Assembly (NCBI GenBank): GCA_030323885.1
Contig: CM059198.1
Location: 74,981,045 to 75,045,044, forward strand
Reading direction: 5' to 3'
Origin: Branchipolynoe longqiensis
Lineage: Eukaryota; Annelida; Polychaeta; Phyllodocida; Polynoidae
DNA length: 64,000 nt
The stretch's first letter is position 1; the number at the start of each line of letters is the position of its first letter. A program made the translations under genes and the position numbers. The notes beneath the pieces were generated by a model that saw only the letters and a program-made list of their open reading frames with translations, was not told where the DNA came from and ran no database searches. This document shows, in pieces, positions 50,536 through 62,114 of the stretch.

Positions 50536-50679
50536 TAGCACCTCTTTACCATTATAAGCCTCTGAGAAGGGTATCCACATTGATTGTGCTTCAGTCAATG
50601 CTCAGGCCTCAGCTGTCATATCTGACAATAACTGTTTTGGATTCAGACTTATTAAATAAATGCCTGACTGGGCGGGTTA

Positions 50680-51350
50680 GAACAAAACTGAATCGGTGAG
50701 AGCACTGACCAGCTTCCCAGGTAGGATGTCGTAAGTTTGAACCCCAGCTGAGTCAAACTAATGACTTTCAAAATTGACACTTGTTCCTACTAGCCTGGCA
50801 CTCGGCATTAATAAAATAATAGGATAGGGCAAGGACTGGTTAGCTCAGTGCCAGGGTAATGTGACTGAGTGGGATATCGGGTCATGGTGTCCATGACCTG
50901 GGGCAGCCCTATAAAAGTCACCATGAGTGCGCACTGTCAAAAGTTTGTTTGTTGTTTACGTCCTAGTCACAACTATGGTCATATCAGGATGGGTATTGAC
51001 TTGTGACAGTGCACGCTAATGACGACTTTTCAGTCCTGCCCCACTGGGAGACCAGGTTGGCAGCACCATGACCTCATATTCAACTCAGTCACATTATCAT
51101 GCCACTGAGCCAACCAGTCCTTGCCCTATCTTAATAATGAAGCGACAAGTGTACATTTTAAGTCATTGGCTTGACTCGACCGGGGTTCGAACCCACGAAC
51201 CCATGGGTTCTGATCCTCCAATCTCCCAAAACAGGAGAAGGACGGACACTCAACTCTTTCGGCCATCCCGCCTGGTCTATTGCAAGTTGGTACCTGTCCT
51301 GATATGACCTTAGATGTTGCTATGATGCAAAACCCCAACAAACAACATCC
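50680..51350. repeat. inverted pair of SINE-1 copies
   Basis: Plus copy 50680-50945 meets a minus copy 50946-51290 tail to tail near AAAAGTTTGTTTGTTG; a short plus tail (CCTGATATGACCTTAGATGT) follows at 51290-51350. The pair could form a long stem in RNA. Confidence 0.9.
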
Positions 51351-51359
51351 ACACAATTA

Positions 51360-52040
51360 AATGTCTACCTAATGTTGCTACATATTCTCGATATTGATTC
51401 CCAGTCCAATAAAAGTGATATCGGACTAGCCAGTTGGATATCACTTTTAATATTTCTGGTTATTTGCTAAATATGCATCCACATGTTGTGTTCCTTCTAT
51501 TACAAATTTGCCGATGTTTTAAAGCTAAAGTCATTCAGTAATTACTTATTCACCAAAATAAGGGGCTGGAGCCTCTCGGCATATTGACCCCCCCCCCCCC
51601 CCACCTCGGTCAAAATGCACCCCCACCCATCCAGAGCACTTCAGGTACCAACTCCCATGTCGGGTAATAACTGCTTAATATAATACCCAAACCAGCTTTG
51701 CTCATGTGTCCGTCCCGCCTAGTTTACTCCCACTGCTATCGTAGCACGGATTAAAGTCTATATGAGAACCAAACAATGCTCATACATTATAAGTATGAGC
51801 ATTGTTCGGTATTCCCAGTTCCACTGGTCCCTCAGCAAGTACTGAAGCTGTAACCCAGCATTGCCGGGTCACAGCTTCAGCTTACATGACGGAAGGTGGG
51901 GGAGGTGGTGAATATGCATACCCAAAGTGGTATTTTATCCGATGTACAAATATTTGCTAAGATAATTTCATTGCAATCTATATTGGAAACACATTTAAGG
52001 CAATAGCCATATCAAGTTTGGTTATCAAAAGACATGTGGT
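51360..52040. other. no gene; two adjacent perfect/near-perfect hairpins
   Basis: Stem AACAATGCTCATAC / GTATGAGCATTGTT at 51772-51806 (14 bp, 7-nt loop), and CTGAAGCTGT / ACAGCTTCAG at 51842-51880 with an imperfect inner stem. C-run at 51588-51602. Confidence 0.7.
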
Positions 52041-52044
52041 TTAT

Positions 52045-52868
52045 CAGCGCAAAGTGAGTTTAAAACCCCATACTCCGATGACAGCATGAACATTTCAAAA
52101 CCAAAACAATTATCTAGATTTGATTCTATATATATCTATAGGAGAGACTGGTGCAGTTATTAAACATTTCTCGCCACATAGAAGGGAACATGGAGGCAAT
52201 TTAATCAAACCTATTACTGCAGAAGCCTATTGTGTCAGTTTTTGCAAGCTTGACAAAATTAATTTTCCACACTTACACTTCAAATATCTCAAAAGCTAGC
52301 CACTTAAAATAAAAGTTACTTAAAACTAAAGTAAGGTAGATTATAACTTTATTTTGAAGGAATACTGCTTTTAAAATGAGTAACTTAGAAGATATTTGAA
52401 GTGAAAACACCACATTAATTTTGACAAGTGTGCCGAGGATTTTACACCATAGGGTTCAGCTGGAACAGGTTCTACAGAAATTCTAGTAAATTGACGTAGC
52501 ATTCCATCTATACAGCAACAAATGCTTAATACGTGCACCAGTATCAGAGTTATGTATGTAGGCGTGAGACCTCTATTTTCTCCCTGAGAGAGTGCCGCTG
52601 GTAACTTGCAAAAGCCAACAGCACTTCAACACTTTTGCAGGCAGCTTTCATGAAATGTACCATCAAGAGAAACCTGAAGCTGAGAGACCGACTCATGGAC
52701 ATCACACTCACAGCAGAGAGCTAAATGGAGAGCGACAGTCAAGTAATGAAAGCAGTCTTTGTCGCATCACGACCGACAGCATGATGATGATGATGATGTA
52801 GGATCAAATCTAGATAAATGTTTTGTTTTCGATAATTTGTTGTTTTTATAAGACAATGCAGCTTTAAG
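52045..52868 (+). mobile_element. R1-related block with inserted P fragment
   Basis: R1 sequence 52062-52345 (plus), an inverted R1 part 52350-52560, repeat P fragment 52560-52797, then R1 end 52798-52868. Confidence 0.7.
52560..52797 (-). repeat. repeat family P, partial copy
   Basis: GAGAGTGCCGCTGGTAACTT, TTGCAAAAGCCAACAGCACT and GACAGTCAAGTAATGAAAGC, matching the inverse of 23040-23200; ends in (GAT)n. Confidence 0.75.
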
Positions 52869-52934
52869 AGGTAACTACTTATTGCCTTTTGACAACCAAG
52901 ATCTACATATGTGTAAGAATGCACTAATACTAAT

Positions 52935-53240
52935 ACCAGCAGTTGGTTGTTGGAGTTTTTCGTTCTGGCAACATCTAAGGTCATATCAGGGTGGATACTG
53001 ACTTGTGACAGTGCACACTCATGGCAACTTTTTAGTGCTGCCCCACTGGGAAATCATGCTGCCGGCACCATTATCCTGACACTGAGCTAACCAGTCCTTG
53101 CCGTACCCTATTAATGCCGAGCACCAAGCCAGGAAGCTACAAGTATCAATTTTATAAGTCATTGGTTTCACTCGACCAGGAACTGATCTCCCGCACCTGA
53201 GACCCGCGCTCTACCGATTCGGCCACCGCGCCCGGTCTAC
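52935..53240 (-). repeat. SINE-1 (inverted)
   Basis: Tail TTGGAGTTTTTCGTTCTGGC to head ATTCGGCCACCGCGCCCGGT; A box region intact. Confidence 0.92.
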
Positions 53241-53284
53241 TGGCAACAACAAATTATAACAATAGTAGAGGGCTTAAAAGGATT

Positions 53285-53612
53285 TACAATGGTCGGTTAA
53301 TCCAAACACATTTCTATGGTCCCTTCAAGTTTGGTTTAACGGGGTTATATTGTACCATATGTAGCTTAGGCAGGTTCCAGGAGGCTAGTTATATTACTAG
53401 GTCAGCCTACATCACATGGCCATCACAAGATGGAGATCTGGGTGATAGCAACAGGAGTTTTGGCAAGCTTGTCAACATTATCTTGGGTTCTTTCAGTTTG
53501 AATCACTGCAAAGATAGCCATTTTCCATCAGCGTTACTCCAGGCTAATGAATAGTAGGTTATAATTGCCAACCTGATATAGTTATCTAAAACAGTATGGG
53601 GACAATTCAACA
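53285..53612 (+). repeat. repeat U, copy 1 (element M end joined to an R1-like part)
   Basis: GGTCGGTTAATCCAAACACA ... GGTTTAACGGGGTTATATTG, then GCAGGTTCCAGGAGGCTAGT ... GGTTATAATTGCCAACCTGA. More than 95% like 60585-60935 by eye until about 53600. Confidence 0.85.
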
Positions 53613-54015
53613 GCCACCCTCCTAAAACAGTGAACATATTTACAACTGCACTCCAGGCTGAGAAATCTCTCGCCGGTTGATATCTACATACCCAGTTTCC
53701 AACCATGACATCAGCCCACTGGTCCTTCTTGGATCCCGACATTTCGGCGTGGATTGAAACCCCTGAACCTACTCAGAGGAAGTCCCAACATGTAGCGGGG
53801 GTCTTCATTCACTATTTAAACCCTGGTGAGATCCAATTAGCACTGTAACCAAGGGTTACCAAGCAAGCATCCACATCTTTGGATCCCAACCTGCGGACGG
53901 AACTGCCCTGTCTGTAGGAACGTTTATTGTGTCTTCACCGGGGGATCCAATCAGAGATCCAAATGCTGCTTCTGCCTAATTATCGAGAGTCCATACTGCG
54001 AGGAATCAGTGGGTT
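53613..54015. other. repeat-poor stretch around the candidate first exon
   Basis: No repeat family recognised. A promoter cannot be assigned; ATTTAAA-type AT motifs lie near 53813. Confidence 0.4.
53692..53742 (-). CDS. candidate first coding exon (MSGSKKDQWADVMVGNW)
   Basis: The minus strand has ATG at 53742 in a fair context (GCCGAAATGT), 17 codons, then a donor TGG|GTATGT. It ends in phase 0, the phase exon A needs, and would read ...VGNW|KLVATVAP. It lies 10.8 kb upstream of exon A in a stretch without recognised repeats (53613-54000). A 17-residue match to nothing known cannot be proved by eye. Confidence 0.3.
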
Positions 54016-54019
54016 TTTC

Positions 54020-54170
54020 CAAACAAAGATCCCAAAATCTAAAGATCCAAAAATCCGAATATCCACAGATCCAAAGATCCAAGGACCCAAAGATCCAAAT
54101 ATCCAAAGATGCAACTGTCCAACGATCCAAAGATTCCAAGATGCAAACTGCCAGTTCAATTTCTGAAGAA
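54020..54170. repeat. (AAAGATCCA)n 9-bp repeat
   Basis: AAAGATCC/AAATATCC/CAAGGACCC variants in tandem, about 15 units. Confidence 0.92.
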
Positions 54171-54417
54171 TCCAAAGTCTTACGCAGTCAATACAAACGC
54201 ACACGGTTCAGATTCCATGACCATGATGATGATTGTATAATTAATTATGTGCACACACATACAGATCCTACACTGCTCAGGCTCCTGGTGACTGTACTCC
54301 CTGCCTAGTTCCGAGTGTGTCAATGTCCCAGACCAACATGTCCACACAGCATGCACGCGCAGAGTGTGAAAGACGCAGGAGGCACTACCCAAACCGCCAA
54401 CACTAATCAGTGAATGT

Positions 54418-54500
54418 CTACACCGCCACGCCGCGCCACGCCGCGCCACGCCACGCCGCGCCACGCCATGCCACGCCGCGCCGCGCCGCGCCACGCCCCT
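54418..54500. repeat. CGCCACGCCG-type GC-rich tandem repeat
   Basis: CACGCCGCGC units, about 80 bp. Confidence 0.92.
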
Positions 54501-54621
54501 TGTGGTAACTAAGTGTGTGATCCAAAGCGCCACAGGGACACCAAACACATTCACCGCCCGTAAGTGTGGTTAATTCCCACAGGCTATCAAACCCACGCAT
54601 CGCTCACAACAGGAGGGGAAA

Positions 54622-54945
54622 CGGGCGCAGTGGTCTAATCGGTAGAGCGCGGGCTTTGCGTGCGGAAGGTCGCGACTTTGCTTCCCTGTCGAGTCAAACC
54701 AATGACATATATACAATTGATACTGTCACTTCCTAGTCTGGCGCTCGGCATTATTAGGATAGGGCAAGGGACTGGTTAGCTCAGTGTCGGGATAACGTGA
54801 CTGAGTGGGATATCAGTTCATGGTGCCAGTGGCCTGATTTCACGGTGGGGCAGCACTATAAGGTCGCTATGAGTGTACAGTGTTACAAGTCGGTACCGTC
54901 CTGATATGACCTTAGATGTTGATAGGATCTAAAACAACAAACAAG
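54622..54945 (+). repeat. SINE-1, full length
   Basis: Head GCGCAGTGGTCTAATCGGTA GAGCGCGG region, degenerate B box, full body, tail CAACAAACAAGC. Confidence 0.93.
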
Positions 54946-54983
54946 CAACAGTAGGTACAACTGCATGTATAAGTGTCTGGAAG

Positions 54984-54986
<3 letters not shown>

Positions 54987-55028
<42 letters not shown>
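54987..55028. repeat. (TA)n microsatellite
   Basis: About 20 TA units. Confidence 0.98.
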
Positions 55029-55030
<2 letters not shown>

Positions 55031-55062
55031 TATACATATACAGTACATATACACAGTATAGA

Positions 55063-55233
55063 CAGTAAAAGCTCCCCACTCCCCTATATTAATCACTTTA
55101 TTTGGGTCCCAAACGATCACCCATACAATACCATTATAACAATTAGGAAAAAACCCTCTCTAATCCGATCACCTCCTTAAATGGACCATTTAAAGTCGGT
55201 CCTATGGCGGGTCGATTTAGAGAGGTTTTACTG
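55063..55233. mobile_element. pogo/Tigger-like element V
   Basis: Ends CAGTAAAAGCTCCCC and AGAGAGGTTTTACTG; inner AATCCGATCACCTCC and GTCGGTCCTATGGCGG. Confidence 0.7.
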
Positions 55234-55659
55234 TATATATTTATATACATATGCATGGCCTACTCCTCCAGCACACACACCAATTAACAAATCCAATCAG
55301 CGTGTGGTATCAATTACAACCCCCCCCCCCCCCCCCTCAGAGCTCGGCTCCTGCCTGCAGGTCCAATGTAGGTCAGTGGTCCCGGAGAGATCTTCGAGCA
55401 CCTGCTCCTTGTACTAGCTGTAGGGTAATACACCACGCACACGCAGGTGGAGTGGTCCCTGTGGGCGCACGGAGGCCTCCCGAGTCGTATTGTATAAGTA
55501 CTATAACCAGGCCGATTGAACTAGCTAAGTAACTGACTTATAACTCAGAAACTGGCTAACTATCTAGCTATCTAACTATCTAACTAACTGATACTTGGCT
55601 AACCAAGTAACTAACTAAGTGACTTAGTGACTAAGTGACTAAGTAGTAACTAACTCGCG

Positions 55660-56086
55660 AGGCGTGGTCGGGCGGGGCGATGTGAGGTGGGGCGTGGCGA
55701 GATGAGGTCGGGTGGGGTGGGGCGGGGCGGAGCGAGGCGAGTCTGGGTGGGACGGGGTGGGACCAGGTGCGGCGAGGCGGGCCGGGGCGACGTGAGGTCG
55801 GGTGGTGCGGGGGGGGGGGGGGAGCGGGGGGGGGCGATGTGGGGTGGGGCGGGGCGAGGTGAGGTCGTGTGGGCTGGGGCGGGCGGGGCGGGGTGGGGCG
55901 AGGTCGGGTGGGGCGGGGAGGAGCGGGGTGGGGCGGGCGGGGCGATGTGGGGTGGGGCGGGGCGAGGTGAGGTCGGGTGGGGCGGGGAGGAGCGGGGTGG
56001 GGCGGGCGGGGCGATGTGGGGTGGGGCGGGGCGAGGTGAGGTTGTGTGGGGTGTGGCGGGGCGGGGAGGGGCGGGGCGGGGCGTGA
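55660..56086 (+). repeat. G-rich minisatellite (GGGGCGGGGCGAGGTGAGGT)
   Basis: About 430 bp almost devoid of C runs on the plus strand and full of GGGG/GGG runs at short spacing; higher-order ~65-bp units visible at 55900-56040. The Gly-Arg and Pro-Ala frames through it are artefacts. Strong G-quadruplex potential. Confidence 0.95.
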
Positions 56087-56183
56087 AATTATACACAAGT
56101 TATTTAAAGAAATGCGGAATTCATTGTCTGCTTAAAGGAGTCAAACCATTGAAACCTACAATAGCCCAGATAGTAACATTTCT

Positions 56184-57010
56184 AAAGGGGCTGTCACATT
56201 AGGTTTTTTTGGGGAAGCGTACGGTGGCGTTACGTTATATACGTCGGCATACACCATCATACGCCGCCATAGGCTATGCATACTCTATGCATACGCTACG
56301 CATATGCTATGCATACGCCGTCATGTGCCGGCTTATGCCGGCCTATGCTGCTGTATGCCGCCATACGCTTTCTCCCGTCTGTCCGTCCAAATCTTTTTGT
56401 GCATGCTCAAAATATCTCGACCTATGGGAGCATATGGTTCATATGCTACTCATATGCTACTCATACGCCGGTGTACGCTCCTCGTATGCCGGTGTACGCT
56501 CCTCGTACGCTAGGGGTGTGCCGGCATAGGTTACACATACACTCAACTTGCGTCACTGGCGTATCTCTAGTGTATGTAGCATACGCATAACCTATGAGTT
56601 ACGTATGGGAGCGTACTCCTAGCATATGCACAGCGTATGCACAGCGTATTCCAAGCGTATGCCATAGGTCTCGACATCGATCTTGACTCATACGCTACTC
56701 ATACGCTATGCATACACTATGCATATGCTATGCATAAGCTACGCATACGCTACGCATACGCTACACATACGCTACGCATACGCTACGCATACGCTACGCA
56801 TAGGTTCCTTATGCCAATCAAAACCGTCAACAAATGTCACACTACGCTCTCATACACTCCTCGTATGCTCCTCGTACGCTCCTCATAGGTTACGCATACG
56901 CTCAAAAACACCCGATAGGTCACCAAAGGTCATGATAGGCCGGCACGCGCAGGACTTATGTAGGTTTTCAATACGCTCCCGTCATACGCCGTAATGTGAC
57001 AGGGCCTTAA
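56184..57010. mobile_element. element E (CATACGC-filled inverted-repeat element)
   Basis: Ends GGGGCTGTCACATTAGG and CCGTAATGTGACAGGGCC. The core is made of GCATACGCTATGCATACGC-like words (CATACGC/GCGTATG) on both strands. Tyr-Ala-rich frames are by-products. Confidence 0.85.
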
Positions 57011-57545
57011 GAATATTAGAAGATGAAGGGTTAGAATTTGGTGCAATTAATGCAGCTAGATGTGCACTTTCAATTATTTTACCAAGGATAGATGACAAAC
57101 GATTGGGAAGCATCAGCTAGTGCATTGGTTCATTAGATCCAGTGTATGAAAGGAACCCACCCAAACCCAAATATAGTAGGTTTTGGGATGTGTCTATAGT
57201 ATTTAAGTTATTCAAGTCATGGCCTAGTATAGTAGTAATAGACATTTACCAATAAAGGAACTAGGATTTAAGTTAGCAATGCTATATTACTGCTAGTGAC
57301 AGGACACGAGGCCAAACCATTGTGGCTCTCTCAGTCGATGGACTAGAGATAGATAGGATGAGGCAACATTCGGTTTAGAGACATTACTAAAGACGAATCG
57401 CACAGGGGACCGACTGTCCTCAGTAAATGTAAATAGTTTTCTGGAAGTTAAACGGATATGTGTAGTTTCAGCCGTTAGGGCGTATATATCCAAGTCACAC
57501 GGAATAAGGAATTCCAGACAGCAATTAATCAGCTTTATCAAACTA
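57011..57545. other. no recognisable feature
   Basis: Unassigned; the 82-codon minus frame ending at 57293 (MIKLINCCLEFLIPCDLDI...) has no domain I recognise, though its composition resembles degraded LINE coding sequence. Confidence 0.4.
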
Positions 57546-57548
57546 TAC

Positions 57549-57549
<1 letters not shown>

Positions 57550-57598
<49 letters not shown>
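57550..57598. repeat. (TA)n microsatellite
   Basis: About 24 TA units. Confidence 0.98.
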
Positions 57599-57599
<1 letters not shown>

Positions 57600-57719
57600 C
57601 AATGTTGTGCTAATCCTCAGCTTATTGTGTAGCTGGTTGTATTTAAGCTAATATTAGGAGTGCATAATTCGTACCATGAACAGTCACAGGCATAGGTTCT
57701 AATGAACAATATATACAGG

Positions 57720-57965
57720 TAGGCCCCACAACCCATACCCACACTCACACTCACACCCATACCCACACCCGCATCCACAACCATACCCACAGTCACACCC
57801 ACACTCACACCCATACCCACACTCACACCCATACCTACATCCACACCCATACCCACACCCATAGTCACACCCACACTCACACCCATACCTACACCCACAT
57901 CCACACCCATACCCACACCCACAGTCACACTCACACCCATACCCACACCTACACCCACACCGATC
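57720..57965. repeat. (CACACCCATACC)n minisatellite
   Basis: CCCACACTCACACCCATACC units, C/A-biased on one strand. Confidence 0.95.
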
Positions 57966-58229
57966 CCGTGAGCTCCCCTCTCCCCTCCACACTTCAACAA
58001 TCCTACTTACTAACAAGCAGCAAGCCCGATTAAGGCTTTGCCTTCTAAGCTCATCGCACTGACCAAGGACGGCCAGAATATAATCAACCCCCCCCCCCCC
58101 CTTCACAGTCTCACTCAGTTATAATTTGGAAGATCTGAAATTATCAATGGCGTAAACCTATTTCTAATGTTAAATTTGCATGGTCCGATGGTTTTTACCC
58201 GGTGCCAGAGGAAGACCATAGTTTGTTGT

Positions 58230-58510
58230 TTGTTTGTTGATACTTGTCGCTACCTAGAAGGCACTTGGCATTAATAGGATAGGACAAGGACTGGTTTGCT
58301 GAATAATGTGATGTGTAGGATATTGGGTCATAGTGTCAGTGACCTGGTCTCCCAGTGGGGCAGCACTATAAAGTCACCATTAGTGTGCACTGTCACCACA
58401 AGTCGGTACCTATCCTGATATGATCTTAGACTGTTTGTTTGTTGGTTGCTTTACGTCCTAGCAACGTCTAAGGTCATCATGACGGGATTACCTTAGATGT
58501 TGCTAGTACA
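58230..58510 (+). repeat. SINE-1 body/tail, followed by an inverted tail piece
   Basis: GATACTTGTCGCTACCTAGA ... GTCGGTACCTATCCTGATAT, then GTTGGTTGCTTTACGTCCTA inverted. Confidence 0.85.
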
Positions 58511-58544
58511 TAAAAGAATAACATTATTAACATCCATGTCGAAA

Positions 58545-58975
58545 TGGTGGACGTCATAGGTTTCAGAAGTAATAGGTTTTCTTTTTGTTATTGCTACCCT
58601 AAAATACCTCAGGGAGTTTGATGCCCCTGCCATGCAAAGTTGTAAACCACTGTCTTGTGGTACAGTTTCTTGATATAACCAAAGGCTAAGGGAGCAAACC
58701 CTAACAGAAAACCATGTCACTGTGGCAGCATTAAGGGCGGTGATGAATGGAACTCCCAACATCTCCCGACCAGCCACTGCAGGGACAAATAGGTTGTGCC
58801 TGTCTTTATGTGTTCTTGCCGGTGTGAGACCTCTATTTCCTCCCTGAGAGAGTGCTGCTAGTAACTTGCAAAAGCCAGCAGAGCTTCAACACTTTACAAA
58901 TTTTTGTTATGAAATGCAAGTAATTAAAGCAGTCTTTGTCACATTGTGACTGACTGCATAATGATGATGACTCAA
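58545..58975 (-). repeat. repeat family P, copy 2 (inverted)
   Basis: Matches 23030-23455 with a divergent internal gap; AATACCTCAGGGAGTTTGAT and CCACTGCAGGGACAAATAG are landmarks. Confidence 0.85.
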
Positions 58976-59039
58976 ATTGACTTAATATTCCTTTCATGCA
59001 GCAATAACATGTTTACTGAATGAACCAGTATTTTTTGTT

Positions 59040-59358
59040 TGTTTTTTTGTTGGTCCATTACTTGTTTAAGCAGGGGAAATTTCAGTCATAGACGACTGGT
59101 CATCCTCATTCCACTGCTGGTCGATAGAAAGCCCGAGCCTACACTTTTACCTACCCAAGGGATTTTTTAACCTCCCACACCACATAGACATGGTATGAGA
59201 GCAACCGGCCTTTGATGATGCTGTAAGTTATACACAGCGGTGGAAATCCAAATTGGCAGAGCTGGGGGCACGGGGAATCGAACCGCCGACCCTCAGGTTA
59301 GGAGTCTGACCTAGAAAAAAGTCAGACACTCTAACCACTCCACCACAGACAACGCCAT
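59040..59358 (-). repeat. SINE-2, full length (inverted)
   Basis: Tail GTTTAAGCAGGGGAAATTTC, body, head CTAACCACTCCACCACAGA; B box GGGAATCGAACCGCC. Confidence 0.93.
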
Positions 59359-59359
59359 C

Positions 59360-60145
59360 GTGGTAACATATTTAGCTAAGTGGTTTGTGTGTGTGTGTAA
59401 AAAGAGTTTATTCAACAGAACATACTATTTTTTTCAATGCTGAGGCACTGGTCTTCTAGCCATGTATATTACATTGTAGATATCTGCGGATACCAGGTAC
59501 AGCATATTAGTAGATTAAGGTGAAGGTTTTAGTGTATTAGCGGGTTTATTTATTTATTTATATTTTTTTATTGAGGCTGTATTTATACTGTCCATAGCAT
59601 ATAAGCCCGGGTACCCAGGCTTGTCTTCAATGCTGGCCAGTTGTCGTGTTGGTGTTATCTTACCACACAGTGGCTGCTGATAAGGTATTTGTTTGCCTGC
59701 ATTTCAGTAGCAGATAGATAATTGGTTAGTATGGTTAATAGCCTATGCTAGTTTTTTTGGATTTTCTTGGTATATATGTATTTATTTTTTCTACTCTTAT
59801 TACTAGACTGTCAGAAGTAAGCCGTCAGAAGTAAGTTTGGAATTATGGGCTAGAGCTTAGGTTTGAAAAGGTTACACTTTCATTGAACTAAGCAGGTCTA
59901 TAGTTGCATGGTCCGATGAAACATAATTTTGTCAAATCAAAATGCTAACCTACATTTGATCCTATATATCCAACTTAGATATATGCGTGCATTGACTAAT
60001 TATTTGGGACAGCATAGAAAGAATAATCGGTGAATGTATGATACCATCCCAATGGCCACCTACATTGAGAAAGCCATTAAGCAGGGACCCCACTAATAAA
60101 GTAGGTCAATCTCATGACCTCATTAGTCTTTCCCTGATTCTAAGT
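59360..60145. other. no gene; R1 fragment within
   Basis: (GT)n at 59385-59398, ATTT-rich tract near 59548-59570, R1 fragment at about 59902-60010 (GTTGCATGGTCCGATGAAAC). The rest is unassigned. Confidence 0.5.
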
Positions 60146-60146
60146 A

Positions 60147-60483
60147 CAGTATAACCCCGTTAAACCAAGCTCGGCTAAACCAAAGGATTGGTTAATCCAA
60201 ACCTTTTTCGGCGGCCCGGCAAAATACTACCATTTATCATATAAAATAGTTGGTTAAACCAAAGTCGGTTAATCCAAATTATCGGTTAATCCAAACAGAA
60301 TTGTCGGACCTCAGGCCACTTCCGGTATGGTTAAACCAAACGTTCATATGGTTATAAGGTCATATGAAACACCACCAACTTTTTTAATATGAGAAATGGT
60401 AGTATTTTGAAGGGACCCTAGACATTTGTTTGGATTAACCGATCGTTTGGTTTAACTGAGCTTGGTTTAACGGGGTTATACTG
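60147..60483. mobile_element. pogo/Tigger-like element M, copy 2
   Basis: Ends CAGTATAACCCCGTTAAACC and GGTTTAACGGGGTTATACTG, TA on both sides. The interior alternates GGTTAATCC/GGATTAACC blocks. Confidence 0.9.
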
Positions 60484-60574
60484 TATATACATTAAAAAAA
60501 CAATAATCAAAGTGTCCACATGTATTGTATATTACATGTGCAATACACTCTTACTCAAAGTCAAAGTCGAAGAC

Positions 60575-60940
60575 AAAGCTCGGTTAAACCAATGGTCGGT
60601 TAATCCAAACACATTTCTATGGTCCCTTCAAGTTTGGTTTAACGGGGTTATATTGTACCATATGTAGCTTAGACAGGTTCCAGGAGGCTAGTTATATTAC
60701 TAGGTCAGCCTACATCACATGGCCATCACAAGACGGAGATCTGGGTGATAGCAACAGGAGTTTTGGCAAGCTTGTCAAAATTATCTTGGGTTCTTTCAGT
60801 TTGAATCACCGCAAAGATAGCCATTTTCCATCACCGTTACTCCAGGCTAATGAATAGTAGGTTATAATTGCCAACCTGATATAGTTATCTAAAACAATAT
60901 GCGGAAAATTCAACAGCCATCAGACTATGCAACTTTAAGA
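60575..60940 (+). repeat. repeat U, copy 2
   Basis: See 53285-53612. This copy extends further right into an intact R1 end, CATCAGACTATGCAACTTTAA. Confidence 0.85.
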
Positions 60941-61212
60941 GTGAGAGAAGCAGGAGTTGGGTGGTGGTCGTCGGTCATTGGTGGGGTGGGGGGGGGGGAG
61001 GTTGTGGACGACTATTTGTTAGTAACTGGTGCCACTACTAACGTCAGACTGATGTATCTCCCGGGGAGGTGACTCGACTGTTTTTTGTATACACCGCTGG
61101 GCACCAGTCAGTCAGGGAGACTGTGCAGGGGACCAGTCTGGGCGGTCACAGGGAGGTAGGGGACCAGTCTGAGCTGAGTGTGACCCGTCCCGGCAGCCCT
61201 CACGTTGCCGGC
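60941..61212. other. no recognisable feature
   Basis: G-run at 60984-61000; GACCAGTCTG repeated at 61129 and 61162. Nothing else. Confidence 0.5.
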
Positions 61213-61338
61213 CTGCTATTGGACGGTTAAGCTACACGTTTGGGTCGCGGGCGGATGGAAAACAATGTATTCACACAGAAATATCCATGTTAATTATGTG
61301 TGGTGTGGTGTGCGAACACCAGCCTTTGGGAATCACCA

Positions 61339-61671
61339 TGGGAGCGGGACGTAGCTCAGGCGGTAGAGTGTCCACCTATGAAGGTGTCAGTCATCCGATC
61401 GATCCTGCTCAGTGGAGCCATTTGCAGTTTGGGCTATTTTCTGTTCCAACCAGTGGTCCACAACTGGTTCATCAAAGGCTGTGGTATGTGCTGTCCTGTC
61501 TGTGGGAAAGTGCATATAAAAGCCCATTGCTGCTTATCGGCAGGAGTAGTCTATGTAGCAGCAGCGGGTTTCCTCCAAAGAAATATGTCAGAATGACCAT
61601 ATGTTTGACATCCAATAACCGATGACAAAAATCAATGCGCTCTAGAGGCGTTGTTAAATAAAACAAATTTT
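61339..61671 (+). repeat. SINE-4, full length with 16-bp target duplication
   Basis: CCTTTGGGAATCACCA at 61323-61338 and 61672-61687. tRNA-like head GGACGTAGCTCAGGCGGTAG, degenerate B box (CATCCGATCGATCC), body, tail GTTGTTAAATAAAACAAA. A long duplication of this sort indicates LINE-driven insertion; its perfect state suggests a fairly recent event. Confidence 0.95.
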
Positions 61672-61829
61672 CCTTTGGGAATCACCACAAACTGCTCGAG
61701 CTTGTTGTGTAGCAACCCCCCCCCCCTCCTACACCAGTTTTCCGCTTCATGTAAGGCTAAAGGATTATAGGAATATTAACTTACAGATCCCACAGATTAA
61801 CTTACAGATTCAATACGGAATTTCTTTGC

Positions 61830-62002
61830 TATTGTAGTAGTCTGCACTGACCTCTCAGGCAAGGAGCCGCATAGACAGGTGGGAGTGGATAGGGTGATGG
61901 CACCAGGGAGCCTAGGTGGTGGAATGGTTAGCCCACTAGCCCCGGAATGCAAGAGGTATGGGCTCGATTCCTGCTCTAGGTGCAATATTTCCCATTTGTA
62001 GA
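61830..62002 (+). repeat. SINE-3
   Basis: GTAGTCTGCACTGACCTCTC ... GGGAGCCTAGGTGGTGGAAT ... CAATATTTCCCATTT. Confidence 0.88.
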
Positions 62003-62114
62003 TTACTAATTGAATAATGACCTTTGTCAGTGCCAGAGCACTGGTCTTCCAGCCGTAGAGTAAAACTGCTTGATACATAAATGTAATAAGAAACAGAATA
62101 ATACAAAATAAGTA

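Noticed and set aside
55631..56202. Frames of 94-171 codons on both strands (Gly/Arg and Pro/Ala rich)
   Set aside because: Produced by the G-rich minisatellite; stop codons are absent from the unit.
57617..58106. Gly/Cys/Val repeat frames (GCGCGYG)
   Set aside because: Minus-strand reading of the CACACCCATACC minisatellite.
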